A stretch of DNA of 64,000 nucleotides. Origin: Siphonodentalium dalli (Eukaryota; Mollusca; Scaphopoda; Gadilida; Siphonodentaliidae). Made by a program: the position numbers and the translations under genes. Of this stretch, positions 21,402-31,503 are shown one piece after another; position 1 is the first letter of the stretch; each line of letters opens with the position of its first letter. The stretch is from the NCBI GenBank assembly GCA_032622095.1, contig CP136067.1, forward strand, positions 98,136,707-98,200,706. Reading direction: 5' to 3'. The notes below the pieces were generated by a model, which made no database searches, was not told the origin of the DNA, and saw only the letters and a program-made list of their open reading frames with translations.

Positions 21402-22429
21402 TATGGAATCCTATTACGGCCACTTGCTAATGGCGCTTTCGGCGCTTTCGGCGCGATGCGCCGAAAGCGACAAAAAGTGCGCCATTAGTAACGCGCCGAA
21501 AGCGCCGAAAGCGCCGAAAGCGACAAAAAGTGCGCCGTAACGGCGCACTATTTGTCGCTTTCGGCGCTTTCGGCGCGGTGCGCCGAAAGCGACAAAATGT
21601 GCGCCATTAGCGTTATTTCGGCGCGCGCCGAAAGCGCCGAAAGCGCCGAAAGCGCCGAAAGCGACAAAATATGCGCCGTTACGGCGCACTTTTTGTCGCT
21701 TTCGGCGCTTTCGGCGCACCGCGCCGAAAGCGACAAAATATGCGCCGTTAGTAACGCGCCGAAAGCGCCGAAAGCGACAAAAAGTGCAGCGTTTCCGGCA
21801 TGCGTAACGAGGTGTAACTTCTGTATGCCATTAAAATGGAGGCGTTTATTGTTGACAATTTTTTTCTAAATTTTACACACCGTGAAATTATCTATAAGTT
21901 TTATCAGAAATATGGAATTACAATTAGGTGAGTGAACTTCAAAAGCCACAGCTCCTGAACCCCCCCCCCCCCATTCGCATGGATGCAGGGATGTGGTAAC
22001 GGAGAGTCCAACATGTTCTCTGCCTTGTTTGTTCAATGTTATAAAGTTCCATGTTAGAACATAAAAAAAGTTCCCATGTTTTGCACTGATGGAATAATAT
22101 CTCTACAAGCACTATGCAGAGTAAAGTTTCATGGCACAATCTGGGGGGAGGGGTTCTTCTGACTTCAATTTCAACTACATGTTTGGGGGGGGGTGTCCAC
22201 CTTGGGAAATTCCAACTGCATCCCCCCTTTAGTCAGAATCAGACCAACACAAGTTTTTGAATAATTCCATTTGCACCCCCCCCCCCCCCCCTTGAACCTC
22301 AGTCAGGCCTAATTTCTAATATATTCATAAGCCATGGTTTTATATTTCTATATTACTGGTATGAGAACATTGACAGATATTTTAACCTGAACATTTATTA
22401 GTTATTTGAAAATTTCAAACCTCATACTC

Positions 22430-23045
22430 CCCTCAGGTTGGAAAATTCTTCAAGTGATGACCATTTCTGTCCACAAATTTGACCAAATGTAGTAAAATAT
22501 TGTTTTGCTAAACTAATTAGCAGTTTTGTATTGGCCATGTGGATGTGGGGCAATGACACACCGGGCCGACCATGGTTCGATCCGGTGTGCGAAAATTTAG
22601 AAATCTTAACAAGAAAATTTTGAAATCGTAACATCTACACTAGCCTCAAGCCTTCCTACCGTTGTAAATTTAAACCCTACACCCCCCACTTAGGTTGGAA
22701 AATTTTCAACTGATGACAATTCCAATGACAATGTTGACCAAATGTATGACAATATTGTTTTCTTAAATTAACTAGAAGTTTTTGACTGGCCACGGGGGAG
22801 GGACCAGGACACAAGCTTTCCAAGTGTTGGAAATTTCCAATCTGTTACCCCCCCTAAGGTTGGAAAATTTCCAACTGATGACCATTTCTGTCCAAAGTTT
22901 TTACCAAACATAGGAACATTTCCCCCCCCCCCCCCAATAAATTGTTTTATAATCAAACTACAAGAACATATTTCACCTATTGTTGGTGTGAAATTTCCAA
23001 CTAATGTTTTGGCAAGTATGAAATTTCCAACTGTTATACTTTTGA
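22430..23045. repeat. GGAAATTTCC dispersed repeat cluster
   Basis: Two or three ~180 bp units: GTTGGAAAATTTCCAACTG, a TGACCATTTCTGTCC stretch, and TTGGCCA..GGGAGGGACCAGG-like words, with poly-C tracts at 21961, 22277 and 22921. Located in the core of the foldback-like element. Confidence 0.65.
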
Positions 23046-23092
23046 CCAAAGTTGGGGGGCTAACTACTAGTATACGTGCGAAATAAATCTCT

Positions 23093-23208
23093 GTAGTTCC
23101 ACTGGTAACGATGCTACCGGAATTTGCCTGTAAATATCATGCAAATTATCTCACAAGAATAAATCATACAGGTATTTGGAGGTAGCACTGGTAGTACAAG
23201 TGGAACTA
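23093..23208. mobile_element. 116 bp palindromic MITE
   Basis: TAGTTCCACTGGTAACGATG at the left pairs with the right end CTGGTAGTACAAGTGGAACTA. Flanking bases allow a TA duplication. It is nested in the core of the foldback-like element. Confidence 0.7.
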
Positions 23209-24562
23209 TATAAATGTTACTTCCGATGTCTTTCGCTCTGGTAAAGATGCATGTTAGGTGCATATTTCCGTTCATATTCTGGCACCATGTGGTTTTCTAT
23301 GACGAAATGCCCACAAAAATGTACCTTGCAAACTTGCCAGCGTATGAACGTACCCTGAATCATGCCAGAAGCTGGGGTTTGTCCCACAAAAATATTCATG
23401 ATTGCCAATTACTCAATCAATATATTCACTGCAAGTCTATCACAGCTAGTGACAGTCAGTTGTGGTGTTCAATTATTAACAGACTTTTTCATTATATTAC
23501 ATTTAATTACATGCGGCAACACTCACTTAAAAAGTTGCTCAAATGTATGCATACTAATCACTTGACTATATTTAGACTCATTTATAGTGAAAATTCATAC
23601 ATGTGTTAAGTACCATATTAATAAATAATTTTAAATCTGAATAATGACAAATTATAGCATTTAGAGGTGTATCTACAGCAAAATTCAGCCCCTCCCTTTT
23701 AAAATTGATACATAGGCCTATACATTGTACACATATGGCCATGTCCGATCTGCACTGAGGTGCCGGGAGCATCCAAGGGCATCGGGGGGGGAGAGCCTAC
23801 AAAAATGGCACTTTTCTGCCCAAAAAAGGGAATTTTCTCCGCAAACTCGGAAAAAACAACCATAAATTCATTGTGGTAAAAATCCCTATTTTAAAGGTAT
23901 TTGTCGGTTTTTATGGCCGTTTTTGACAAAAAATTAATATTCCTTGTGAAATTGGTGGTATTTGGACCCAAAAAGTTACATTTTGCTATAAAAACACGAG
24001 ATTAAACACAGCATTTTCTGTCTCCAGAAAAAGGGCAAGTCCTGCCCCCTTGGTCAAGGGCAGGGGATCAGCTGCCCCTCTTCCGGCACCCCTGCTGGGC
24101 TGATCACATACTTAATTGTATACATGCGCTAATGGCGCACCGCGCCGAATGCCCTAATGGCGCACCGCGCTAATGGCGCACTTTCTGTCGCTTTCGGCGC
24201 GGTGCGCCGAAAGCGCCGAAAGCGACAAAAAGTGCGCCGATCGGCGCACATTTTGTCGCTTTCGGCGCTTTCGGCGCGCGCCGAAACAACGCTAATGGCG
24301 CACTTTTTGTCGCTTTCGGCGCGCGCGCCGAAAGCGCCGAAAGCGACAAAAAGTGCGCCGATCGGCGCACATTTTGTCGCTTTCGGCGCTTTCGGCGCTT
24401 TCGGCGCTTTCGGCGCTTTCGGCGCTTTCGGCGCTTTCGGCGCGCGCCGAAACAACGCTAATGGCGCACTTTTTGTCGCTTTCGGCGCGATGCGCCGAAA
24501 GCGACAAAAAGTGCGCCGAAAGCGCCATTAGCAAGTGGCCGTAATAGGATTCCATAGAATAC

Positions 24563-25660
24563 CCCTCTGCAACAACAGGCGATCGGGCAAGTTATTAGCG
24601 ATACCGAAATTGAATGTTTAACCAATCATAAACACTCAGATGTTCGCCAACATCCAACACGCGTTATTCACCAGCGCACAATCAATGTTTAGAAAGCGCT
24701 AAACACTAAGTCTATGTGACCCCCCCCCCCCCCCCCAAACAGATATTTGTTTAGGGTAAACATAAACTGTTCTTCTATAACAGAGCGTGGCTGTTTGAAG
24801 CATGCAATTTCAACTGGTGTCTATTGTTGCATCTCGGTCCGGTTCCAGGGATAAAATATCAGGAACTTCGTATATATATATAGTGCACAGGAAGACTTAT
24901 CCATGCCATATCATTTAGAAAAGTCGAGTCCCGATTTCTCTTCGGACATTATTATATTCTAGGAGCAAAAAAAAGAGCGTTCCTGTTCATATGATAAACA
25001 ACAAAGAGCGTTTGACTCACTTCTGTGCGAAAAAGTTTAATAGCTGGGAAATTGACCAATGACTTGAAATGCGCGCATTTTGATGAATCTCTACTTTAGA
25101 GCTACACACATGGAGATAATATTCCACCAGTACTAAACTTGGGAACGTTTTGGTGTATATATTCTCCGTGTGCGCCCGGGGTAGTATATGCCTTCCACCC
25201 CACTGCAAGTTGTAAGAATCCACTAAAGTGCCACCCTGTTTTCCGTGGGGTGCATCCCGTGACATGTGATATGGAGTCCTGGAGGTACTATAGGGCGGCC
25301 GTATCACGCGATGCATCGACCTGTGGATACGGCTCAGCTAGATTCAGTTGACTCGGCTCAATCAATCATCTAGTCACGCCTCTCCATGCACAGTGTTTCA
25401 GATTACATTTTGCCATCTGTTCTATTTTGTTTCTGGTGTTGCGGGGTTTTGTTTTCGTGTATTTTGTTTCTTTCGTGTCATGCCTCATTGCATTTCGTCT
25501 TCATGAATGTTAAATGTTTCAATAGTGTGATGTTCAGGCCTTCTCACTGTGGTGGGGTACCAGGAGCCTGCTAGACGCAGTGGCTAAGCGGGTCACCACT
25601 TCATATATGTACCAGTCTTTGGTCCGACCTTAATTCGAAGGGTAGTCCGATGCAGCTGAT
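24563..25660. other. Intron 1, no confident feature
   Basis: Contains a poly-C tract at 24720-24736 and a pair of AAGAGCGTT words at 24974 and 25004 (see findings). No gene recognised. A short open frame rich in aromatic residues near 25386 has no supporting signal. Confidence 0.4.
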
Positions 25661-25667
25661 GGGCTAG

Positions 25668-26940
25668 TTGTCGATTATTTGCTGTTCATATGGCAACTCA
25701 AAACAAAAACGTAAAAATGAAAACTTGTCAAGTTCCTCTGATGCCGATGTCTATCCTCAGTACTTGTTACTTGGTGTGAATCCGAATGTCAAGAGACCTT
25801 CTGTATTTGTGACTGATAAAACGCTACAAAGCAATTCAAATCTGTCAAACCGATCAGGACTGGGCCACTAAGTGGCTCTTCTCTGATCGAATGTTCAAGA
25901 AAAATCAAGCTCACGCTCTTATGCAATTAACATATGTTACACACTCAACAGTGCTGATTACTCATCACGCGACATTGAACAGTAGCAGAGCTCTGTTGGG
26001 AACTCGCGATATAGCTGATTCTTCTGAGTCAGAGATATTGGCTGAGTTGGCACCCCGGGGTGTTACATACGTCCGTAGATTTTCAAAGACAATTGATGGA
26101 CAAAACACTCCTCTGAATAGTTATAACATCCACCGGCATTGAAGGTTTGGTACATGAAGGTAGATTTACGTACTGATGTTCCGAATCCATTACGATGTTT
26201 TAACTGCCAGGGATATGGTCATGGTCAGGGTCATTCTAAAACCAATGAAACCATATGTGCACGCTACTCGGATTATGGACATGACCACAAGGATTGCACA
26301 AAAACCAAAACAATGTGCTAACTGTCAAAGTTCACACTCTGCAATGGATCGTTCAAGTCTCATGGACTTGTAATTCAAAATTCAAAGGTGTAACGCTGAG
26401 AAGCATCTATCCTCTTTCTGTGCAAAGAAAATAGTTGGTACTCGACCATTAATTCAACAATCACATACTGTGCTACCGTTTCTATATATAAAAAAAAGTG
26501 TGCTAATGCCAGCACTCAGACAGACAACAGTTAGACCAAGATCATTCGTATATCGTAATCCACACAAATTGACCAGACCGATAGCACTGCGGTTCCGGAA
26601 CCTGTGTCATATGTCATGGAAACATTTACCGATGTTGCAACAGTGGTTCCAAAAAAATTCAAGTCAAGTTGGGTCAGCATCTACAACGCATCATATTCAT
26701 GTTGATCCTGTTGCTTCAAATAAAAAATCGCCGAAATCACTCAAACGTTTCGATTCTCAGAAGGTGAGGGTCATATATGAACTTTCAAAGTTTAACCAGA
26801 TGCTTGATGAGAACAGGTTAACTCTGAAAGACACCAAGCAGTATTTGTGGATTGAAGCTGTCGGTTGGGTGAAAGATGACATTCTGTCTCACCCACCGAC
26901 CATCAGCTTGATGCATTGATAAAGGTTGTGCGAGAGGCGA
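25668..26940 (+). pseudogene. Non-LTR retrotransposon ORF1 (zinc-knuckle RNA-binding protein), decayed
   Basis: Reading segments in changing frames resemble the ORF1 protein of jockey-like elements of marine invertebrates: NSSRALLGTRDIADSSESEI and LAPRGVTYVRRF, then VPNPLRCFNCQGYGHGQGH with further cysteine pairs ICARYSDYGHDHKDC and CANCQSSHSA. These are CCHC knuckles that coat the element RNA. Several frameshifts and stops lie between segments, so the copy is dead. A remaining C-terminal part is at 26470-26919. No reverse transcriptase follows directly. The endonuclease and RT relics at 36.1 and 41.8 kb have the same orientation. Confidence 0.75.
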
Positions 26941-27080
26941 CAGACGCGTTAGCACACGAGTTTCTTACACAAACGTCTCTCGCCTCGAGTGAATTCTGTA
27001 ACGTAATTCTCGGAACCAATTTATTACTCTATTTATTACACTTCTGCATAAATTTTGTTCGCCAAATATGATTAAAACAC

Positions 27081-28046
27081 TTAATTAACAGCGTTTTCAA
27101 TGGAATCGCACATAGAGGAGTGTAATAAATATTATAAATATCATGGCAATGCAAAATATGATGGTAGAAATTGCTTTACATATTTCGATGTGTAGCCTTG
27201 GTAATTTGGTGTTATTTATTTGCTATTAATTATATATTCCTGTCTTGTATATGTTTCATATTATGCTTGCACGCTAGTCAGTTCTTGAATTCATGTTCAT
27301 GACTCCTGGCGGAAACATTTTCTCTTGTGTTTTTATTTGTACATAGAGCATTGATTTAATCTAATCCACTGTCTGATTTATATACACAGTTGCTTCGTTA
27401 CGATCTATTTAGATACCTGAATCGGTTCTTGGTCGTGATATTCGGAAAGTCCACAAACGAAGTATAACTCTATTCTAATTTTCAGACTAGGTCTATAGTA
27501 TACTTGCGGATTAAAATCAATACATGTTGTTTAATGTCAGAAGTGTTATAATTAGATATTGTTTCAATTGTCGTGCAGACATGTCCTGTGTGGATAATTT
27601 TGAACTTTCATCGCTGAAAAAGGTGTCGTGCTGTTGGAATTTAATGTTGCGACTACCTCTTTGTTTATATCACACCTTCTTTGGTGGAGCAATCTGCACG
27701 GTTGGGCTCTTTCTGAGGTTTTTATTAATTAGCTCTGGTTTCTCCTCAAACACGAATAAATCTTTCGCCTTTTACTAAAGATTTCCGTGCGGAGGAACAC
27801 TACAATGAGCCTTATGGCTATTTTTCTTCCCCTTAACCGGGGTACTATTAAAATGAAATATAAATTAGAAAAGTTAACTTTTTTAGTGGAGATTGAATTG
27901 GCAAGCGGTTAAAAAATTATGGTTATATCGCGATTCATTCGTGTCTGATTTTCAGATGAATATGATACTGAGTGGATTGACTCTCCTAAAATTTGTTCTT
28001 TATTACACTCCTATGCGCAATTTCCATTGAAAACGCTATTAATTAA
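27081..28046. mobile_element. Inverted-repeat element, about 970 bp, no coding capacity
   Basis: Left TTAATTAACAGCGTTTTCAA through GTGTAATAAA (27081-27130) is matched by the complement at 27999-28046 over about 48 bp with few mismatches. A third partial word, TTTATTACACTTCTG, lies just outside at 27038. Interior unrecognised. Confidence 0.7.
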
Positions 28047-28129
28047 AAATGGTAATGTCACTTATGAATTATGTCATTTCCCGCGACGCCATTGATGTTA
28101 GGTCGCTTACTGATCTGGACTGAATGTTT

Positions 28130-29638
28130 TATGGTTGATCATATAGTGAGCTAGCAAAAACAGATAAATAGAAGACAGCATTAAAAGTATATTTATCATT
28201 CTATTTAACAGATACATGTACATATACATTCTTGCAAAATGGGGCACATTGATCCACAAGAGAATGACGCATGTACTATAACACAATTGAGAGTATCTCC
28301 CATTCAAGATATTTTCCACAAATAAGGTACAATTTGTCAAGAGATGTGGAAATGTATAGATGGTCTGTTCAAAAATATTGATCACAGTGTAAGATAAAAT
28401 AAAACACAGTAGCACATGACTGGCATCTGACAAGGGTACATCTGACAAGGGTACATCATCTGACAAGGGTACATCTGACAAGGGTACATCTGCCAGTTAC
28501 GGGGGGTTTATTCCATTTTATTAAAACAGACTCATAGCTTAACATACTGGCATCTGACAAGGGTACATCTTCCAGTCACGGGGGGTTTATTCCATTTTAT
28601 TAAAACAGACTCATAGCTTAGCATACTGGCATCTGACAAGGGTACATCTGCCAGTTACGGGGGGTTTATTCCATTTTATTAAAACAGACTCATAGCTTAA
28701 CATACTGGCATCTGACAAGGGTACATCTGCCAGTCACGGGGGGTTTATTCCATTTTATTAAAACAGACTCATAGCTTAACATACTGGCATCTGACAAGGG
28801 TACATCTGCCAGTCACGGGGGGTTTATTCCATTTTATTAAAACAGACTCATAGCTTAACATACTGGCATCTGACAAGGGTACATCTGCCAGTTACGGGGG
28901 GTTTATTCCATTTTATTAAAACAGACTCATAGCATAACATACTGGCATCTGACAAGGGTACATATGCCAGTCACGGGGGGTTTATTCCATTTTATTAAAA
29001 CAGACTCATAGCTTAACATACTGGCATCTGACAAGGGTACATATGCCAGTTAGGGGGGGGGTTATTCCATTTTATTAAAACAGACTCATAGCTTAACATA
29101 CACAACATAAAAGCTGTGCCGGGCACGTGTAGCTGATATATAGCAACATTTATTTTAAAATGAGAATAATTATCCAGAATAGCACTATTAACAGAGGAGC
29201 ACCTGATATTTCTTTAAAACGTCTGTATCTTCATGGAGATATGATAAACAGGTGACCTCAACATCTTAGTATATAACCCACTAGATTGATTTATACGTCT
29301 CTATGTATTAATAATGTTCATGTTAGGATCCCAATACAAAATATTTAAAAACAAACAAACAAACAAACGTCAAAAAACCACGCCGACTGTGATATTTAAA
29401 AAAATATAACGTCTGATGTACGAGCATAACTTTGTAAATAAATAAATACTTCTTTATTGGTGGCACGAATTAGTCGCAATAAACAAAAAATGACAATCAC
29501 TCCGACAAGGTGGGCTATGCGCTACTTATAATTATGATGCCATTTGGATATACAATTTTCTTCTATCCCTATACCAAATATCTACAGCAGAGGGTTTCAC
29601 ATCACTTTAACCTGGGCATCGCCGTGTAACCCTGCTAG
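28130..29638 (+). mobile_element. Helitron-like repeat with internal minisatellite, copy 1
   Basis: Shares ordered blocks with 51330-52269: GAGCTAGCAAAAA, AATTTGTCAAGAGAT, TCTTCATGGAGATATGATA, and TAAATAAATAAATACTTC. Both copies end in a weak GC hairpin and CTAG followed by T (AACCCTGCTAG). The 5' end is uncertain. Copy 1 differs by expansion of a 79 bp block. No proteins encoded. Confidence 0.6.
28467..29100. repeat. 79 bp minisatellite, 8 copies
   Basis: Highly regular units of CATCTGACAAGGGTACATCT, GCCAGTTACGGGGGGTTTAT and TTTATTAAAACAGACTCATA. Copies differ at only one to four positions. Copy 2 of the host element (51.6 kb) has a single unit, so the expansion is local and recent. Confidence 0.95.
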
Positions 29639-29784
29639 TTGTATATATTGCTATATGGCTATTGTACATAATTATACCCTCTATATCTCAATACCCTTTA
29701 TGTTATGCATGTATTAACTTGGATGAGAGAATAAAGCATATCAATATTTGTGTGTGTAGAAATGATATGTTCGTTGCTTAACGT

Positions 29785-30438
29785 TAGTGTTCGGTATTCG
29801 ACGGATTTCGAATATTCGGTTCGAATAACGAGCGAATATTCGAATAGTATTCGAATATTTAGATAAATTATAAAATTATATAGATAACATATTTTGGAAC
29901 CAATTTATTATTTAATGAAATAGCATATTTATCCATGCTATACGCCAAAAAAAGAGAGAGAAAAAAAGTATTTTTGCTTAATAGAAAGAGTTTATCTGTT
30001 TATGAAGTAGTCAAGTAGTCAATGTCCCATGCATGGTTCCACAAGTTGGTCATAGTGCCACAATAACTAAGAACATGATCTGGATTGAGCTTGCAGGTTG
30101 CCTTTTTAGTTTTGGCATACAAACGTGAAGTGAGTCCAATCAGTCCATATATCTGATTTCTTCGAATTTGACGCCACATGCAAGCACGGTCTGGTTTACA
30201 CCTAGCCAATAAAATTATTTCGACGTCATGACGCCAATCAAATCAGAACGTTACAGTTACGTCATATTAATTCGTTTATGGTCAGTGGAAAATAGACTAT
30301 ACTTTTAACAGAGCCTCAGACTAATAACAAGCCAGGAAACAATTAACCGGAGATTATACTCGAATATTCGAATAGTCAAATAATTATTCGAATATTTATT
30401 TTTACGAGCGAATATTCGAATATTCGGACCGAACACTA
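29785..30438 (-). mobile_element. hAT deletion derivative with perfect 8 bp target duplication
   Basis: Flanked by CTTAACGT at 29777-29784 and 30439-30446. Ends are TAGTGTTCGGTATTCGACGG and the complement of CGAATATTCGGACCGAACAC, hAT-like termini with TTCGAATATTCG words subterminally. The interior keeps a minus-strand relic of a BED-type zinc finger and no catalytic domain. Confidence 0.88.
30000..30209 (-). pseudogene. BED zinc-finger relic of a hAT transposase
   Basis: About 69 codons with KKATCKLNPDHVLSYCGTMT followed by NLWNHAW. This is the remains of the usual pattern (C-x2-C, then LSY.G.T.NL..H) found at the N terminus of hAT transposases. The second cysteine of the first pair is lost. 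It is confined to the hAT derivative at 29785-30438. Confidence 0.6.
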
Positions 30439-30568
30439 CTTAACGTGACCACCGATGCACCACATAGTTGCAACAACAGGCAGCTGTCGACAATAGCTAC
30501 TCAATATTAAGTTTTAAATAACATAAAATTGAGTTGTGGATCGGGAAAATGTCCTAAATAGCAAACAT

Positions 30569-31128
30569 TTAAAGTTATACTGTACCCAAATGTTGTTGTT
30601 AGTTTCTTTAGGCTCTGAGTTGTAGAATAAGGTAACCAGATTTCCATGATTTAAATTTACGGATGGAAGATTAGCCGGAATGCGAAAATACCAATTGTCG
30701 TTGTCGAGTAATTTTTGGATAGTTTTCACGCAAGTGTATCAAATAAATGTTACATTATATGCATACTAGTCCCATATACTCATTAAGTCATTGTATAGTC
30801 ACTAGTCAGTGAGTAGCTTGAGTTTACGCCCCGTATCAAATTTTTTTTTACACGATCTGTGTGCCACGATTTGCCCTATCCACTATCCGTGAATTATTTT
30901 GATTACGTCTTGTACACGGAATTTCGTAATTTAATTTATGACTCCAGCCATAAATTAAATTTATATCGTATTATTAACTTTGATTTCAAGATAACCTATT
31001 AACCTGAACGTTTACATGCATGTAGAATACATCTTCGACTCAAATTACTTAGTTTTCTATATATTATCGATATTAGATCGTTGTTATCACAGGGAATTTA
31101 TTGAAAACGGCGTACAGTACCCCTTTAA
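30569..31128. mobile_element. TTAA MITE, TTAAAGGGRTACTG family, copy 1
   Basis: Bounded by TTAAAGTTATACTGTACC and TACAGTACCCCTTTAA. The whole 560 bp aligns in inverted orientation with 33722-34758 after removing the nested element there (shared words GAATAAGGTAACCAGATTTC, TCGACTCAAATTACTTA). Its end is 64 bp from the donor of ODAD4-like exon 1. Confidence 0.8.
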
Positions 31129-31191
31129 GAATAAATCCCTACACATTCCTACACAATATTTTGTTCAGTGTATAAAGACAGAGATGCTTAC

Positions 31192-31476
31192 CATATTATA
31201 TCTCTGAAGCGAGTTAATGTAATCCCCCCGGTCGAAATATTCCTCCGCTTCCTTCCTGTATATGTTATAGAGAATCTGTCGCTGTTCTCTGTGCCTCGGT
31301 GCTCCGGTTCTCGGTGTGCGATCCTGTCCTCTGTGCCTCGGGGCTCCGGTTCTCGGCGTGATGTCCTGTTCTCGGTATGTCGACGCTCCTGTTCTTGGCG
31401 TGCGCCCCTCCACCATTATCTGTTCTTTATGGAATACCACCGACCTGCGAGGGCGGTTGCCCACCATAACGGACAT
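31192..31476 (-). CDS. ODAD4: ODAD4/TTC25-like gene, exon 1 (N terminus and first TPR helix)
   Basis: ATG at 31476, 95 codons, ending in ATG|GTAAGC, phase 0. The peptide starts MSVMVGNRPRRSVVFHK, then carries two to three copies of a 14-residue unit (TPRTGAPRHRGQDR), then YRKEAEEYFDRGDYINSLQR, the first helix pair of a TPR. Joined to exon 2 this makes a full TPR1. Human TTC25 starts its TPR sooner, so the arginine-rich repeat is an extension. Just upstream is a strong acceptor (pyrimidine tract then GGTACAG, AG at 31505-31504), suggesting a separate 5' UTR exon. The promoter was not identified. Confidence 0.82.
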
Positions 31477-31503
31477 GTTGCTGCTCTATCCTATATAAGT
31501 AAT

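Larger units (their letters stand above)
21402..24556. mobile_element. Foldback-like element with minisatellite inverted ends and 6 bp target duplication
   Basis: Both ends start TATGGAATCCTATTACGGCC then ACTTGCTAATGGCGC, in inverted orientation. The element is flanked by the direct repeat GAATAC (21396-21401 and 24557-24562). Each arm (21402-21790 and 24124-24556) is built of a 9-mer, GCGCCGAAA or its complement, interspersed with GACAAAAAGTGCGCC blocks and local palindromes. The 2.3 kb core is AT-rich and carries GGAAATTTCC repeats, poly-C runs and a nested 116 bp MITE. No transposase found, so presumably mobilised in trans. Arm reading frames such as repeated APKAPKA are repeat artefacts. 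Confidence 0.85.

Noticed and set aside
21414..21869. Alanine/lysine/proline-rich frames (repeated APKAPKA, ALSAL) here and at 24129-24555
   Set aside because: They translate the GCGCCGAAA minisatellite in several frames and on both strands; none is a gene.
28430..29100. CRISPR-like direct repeats
   Set aside because: The whole 79 bp unit is conserved, with no unique spacers; it is a minisatellite in a eukaryotic genome.
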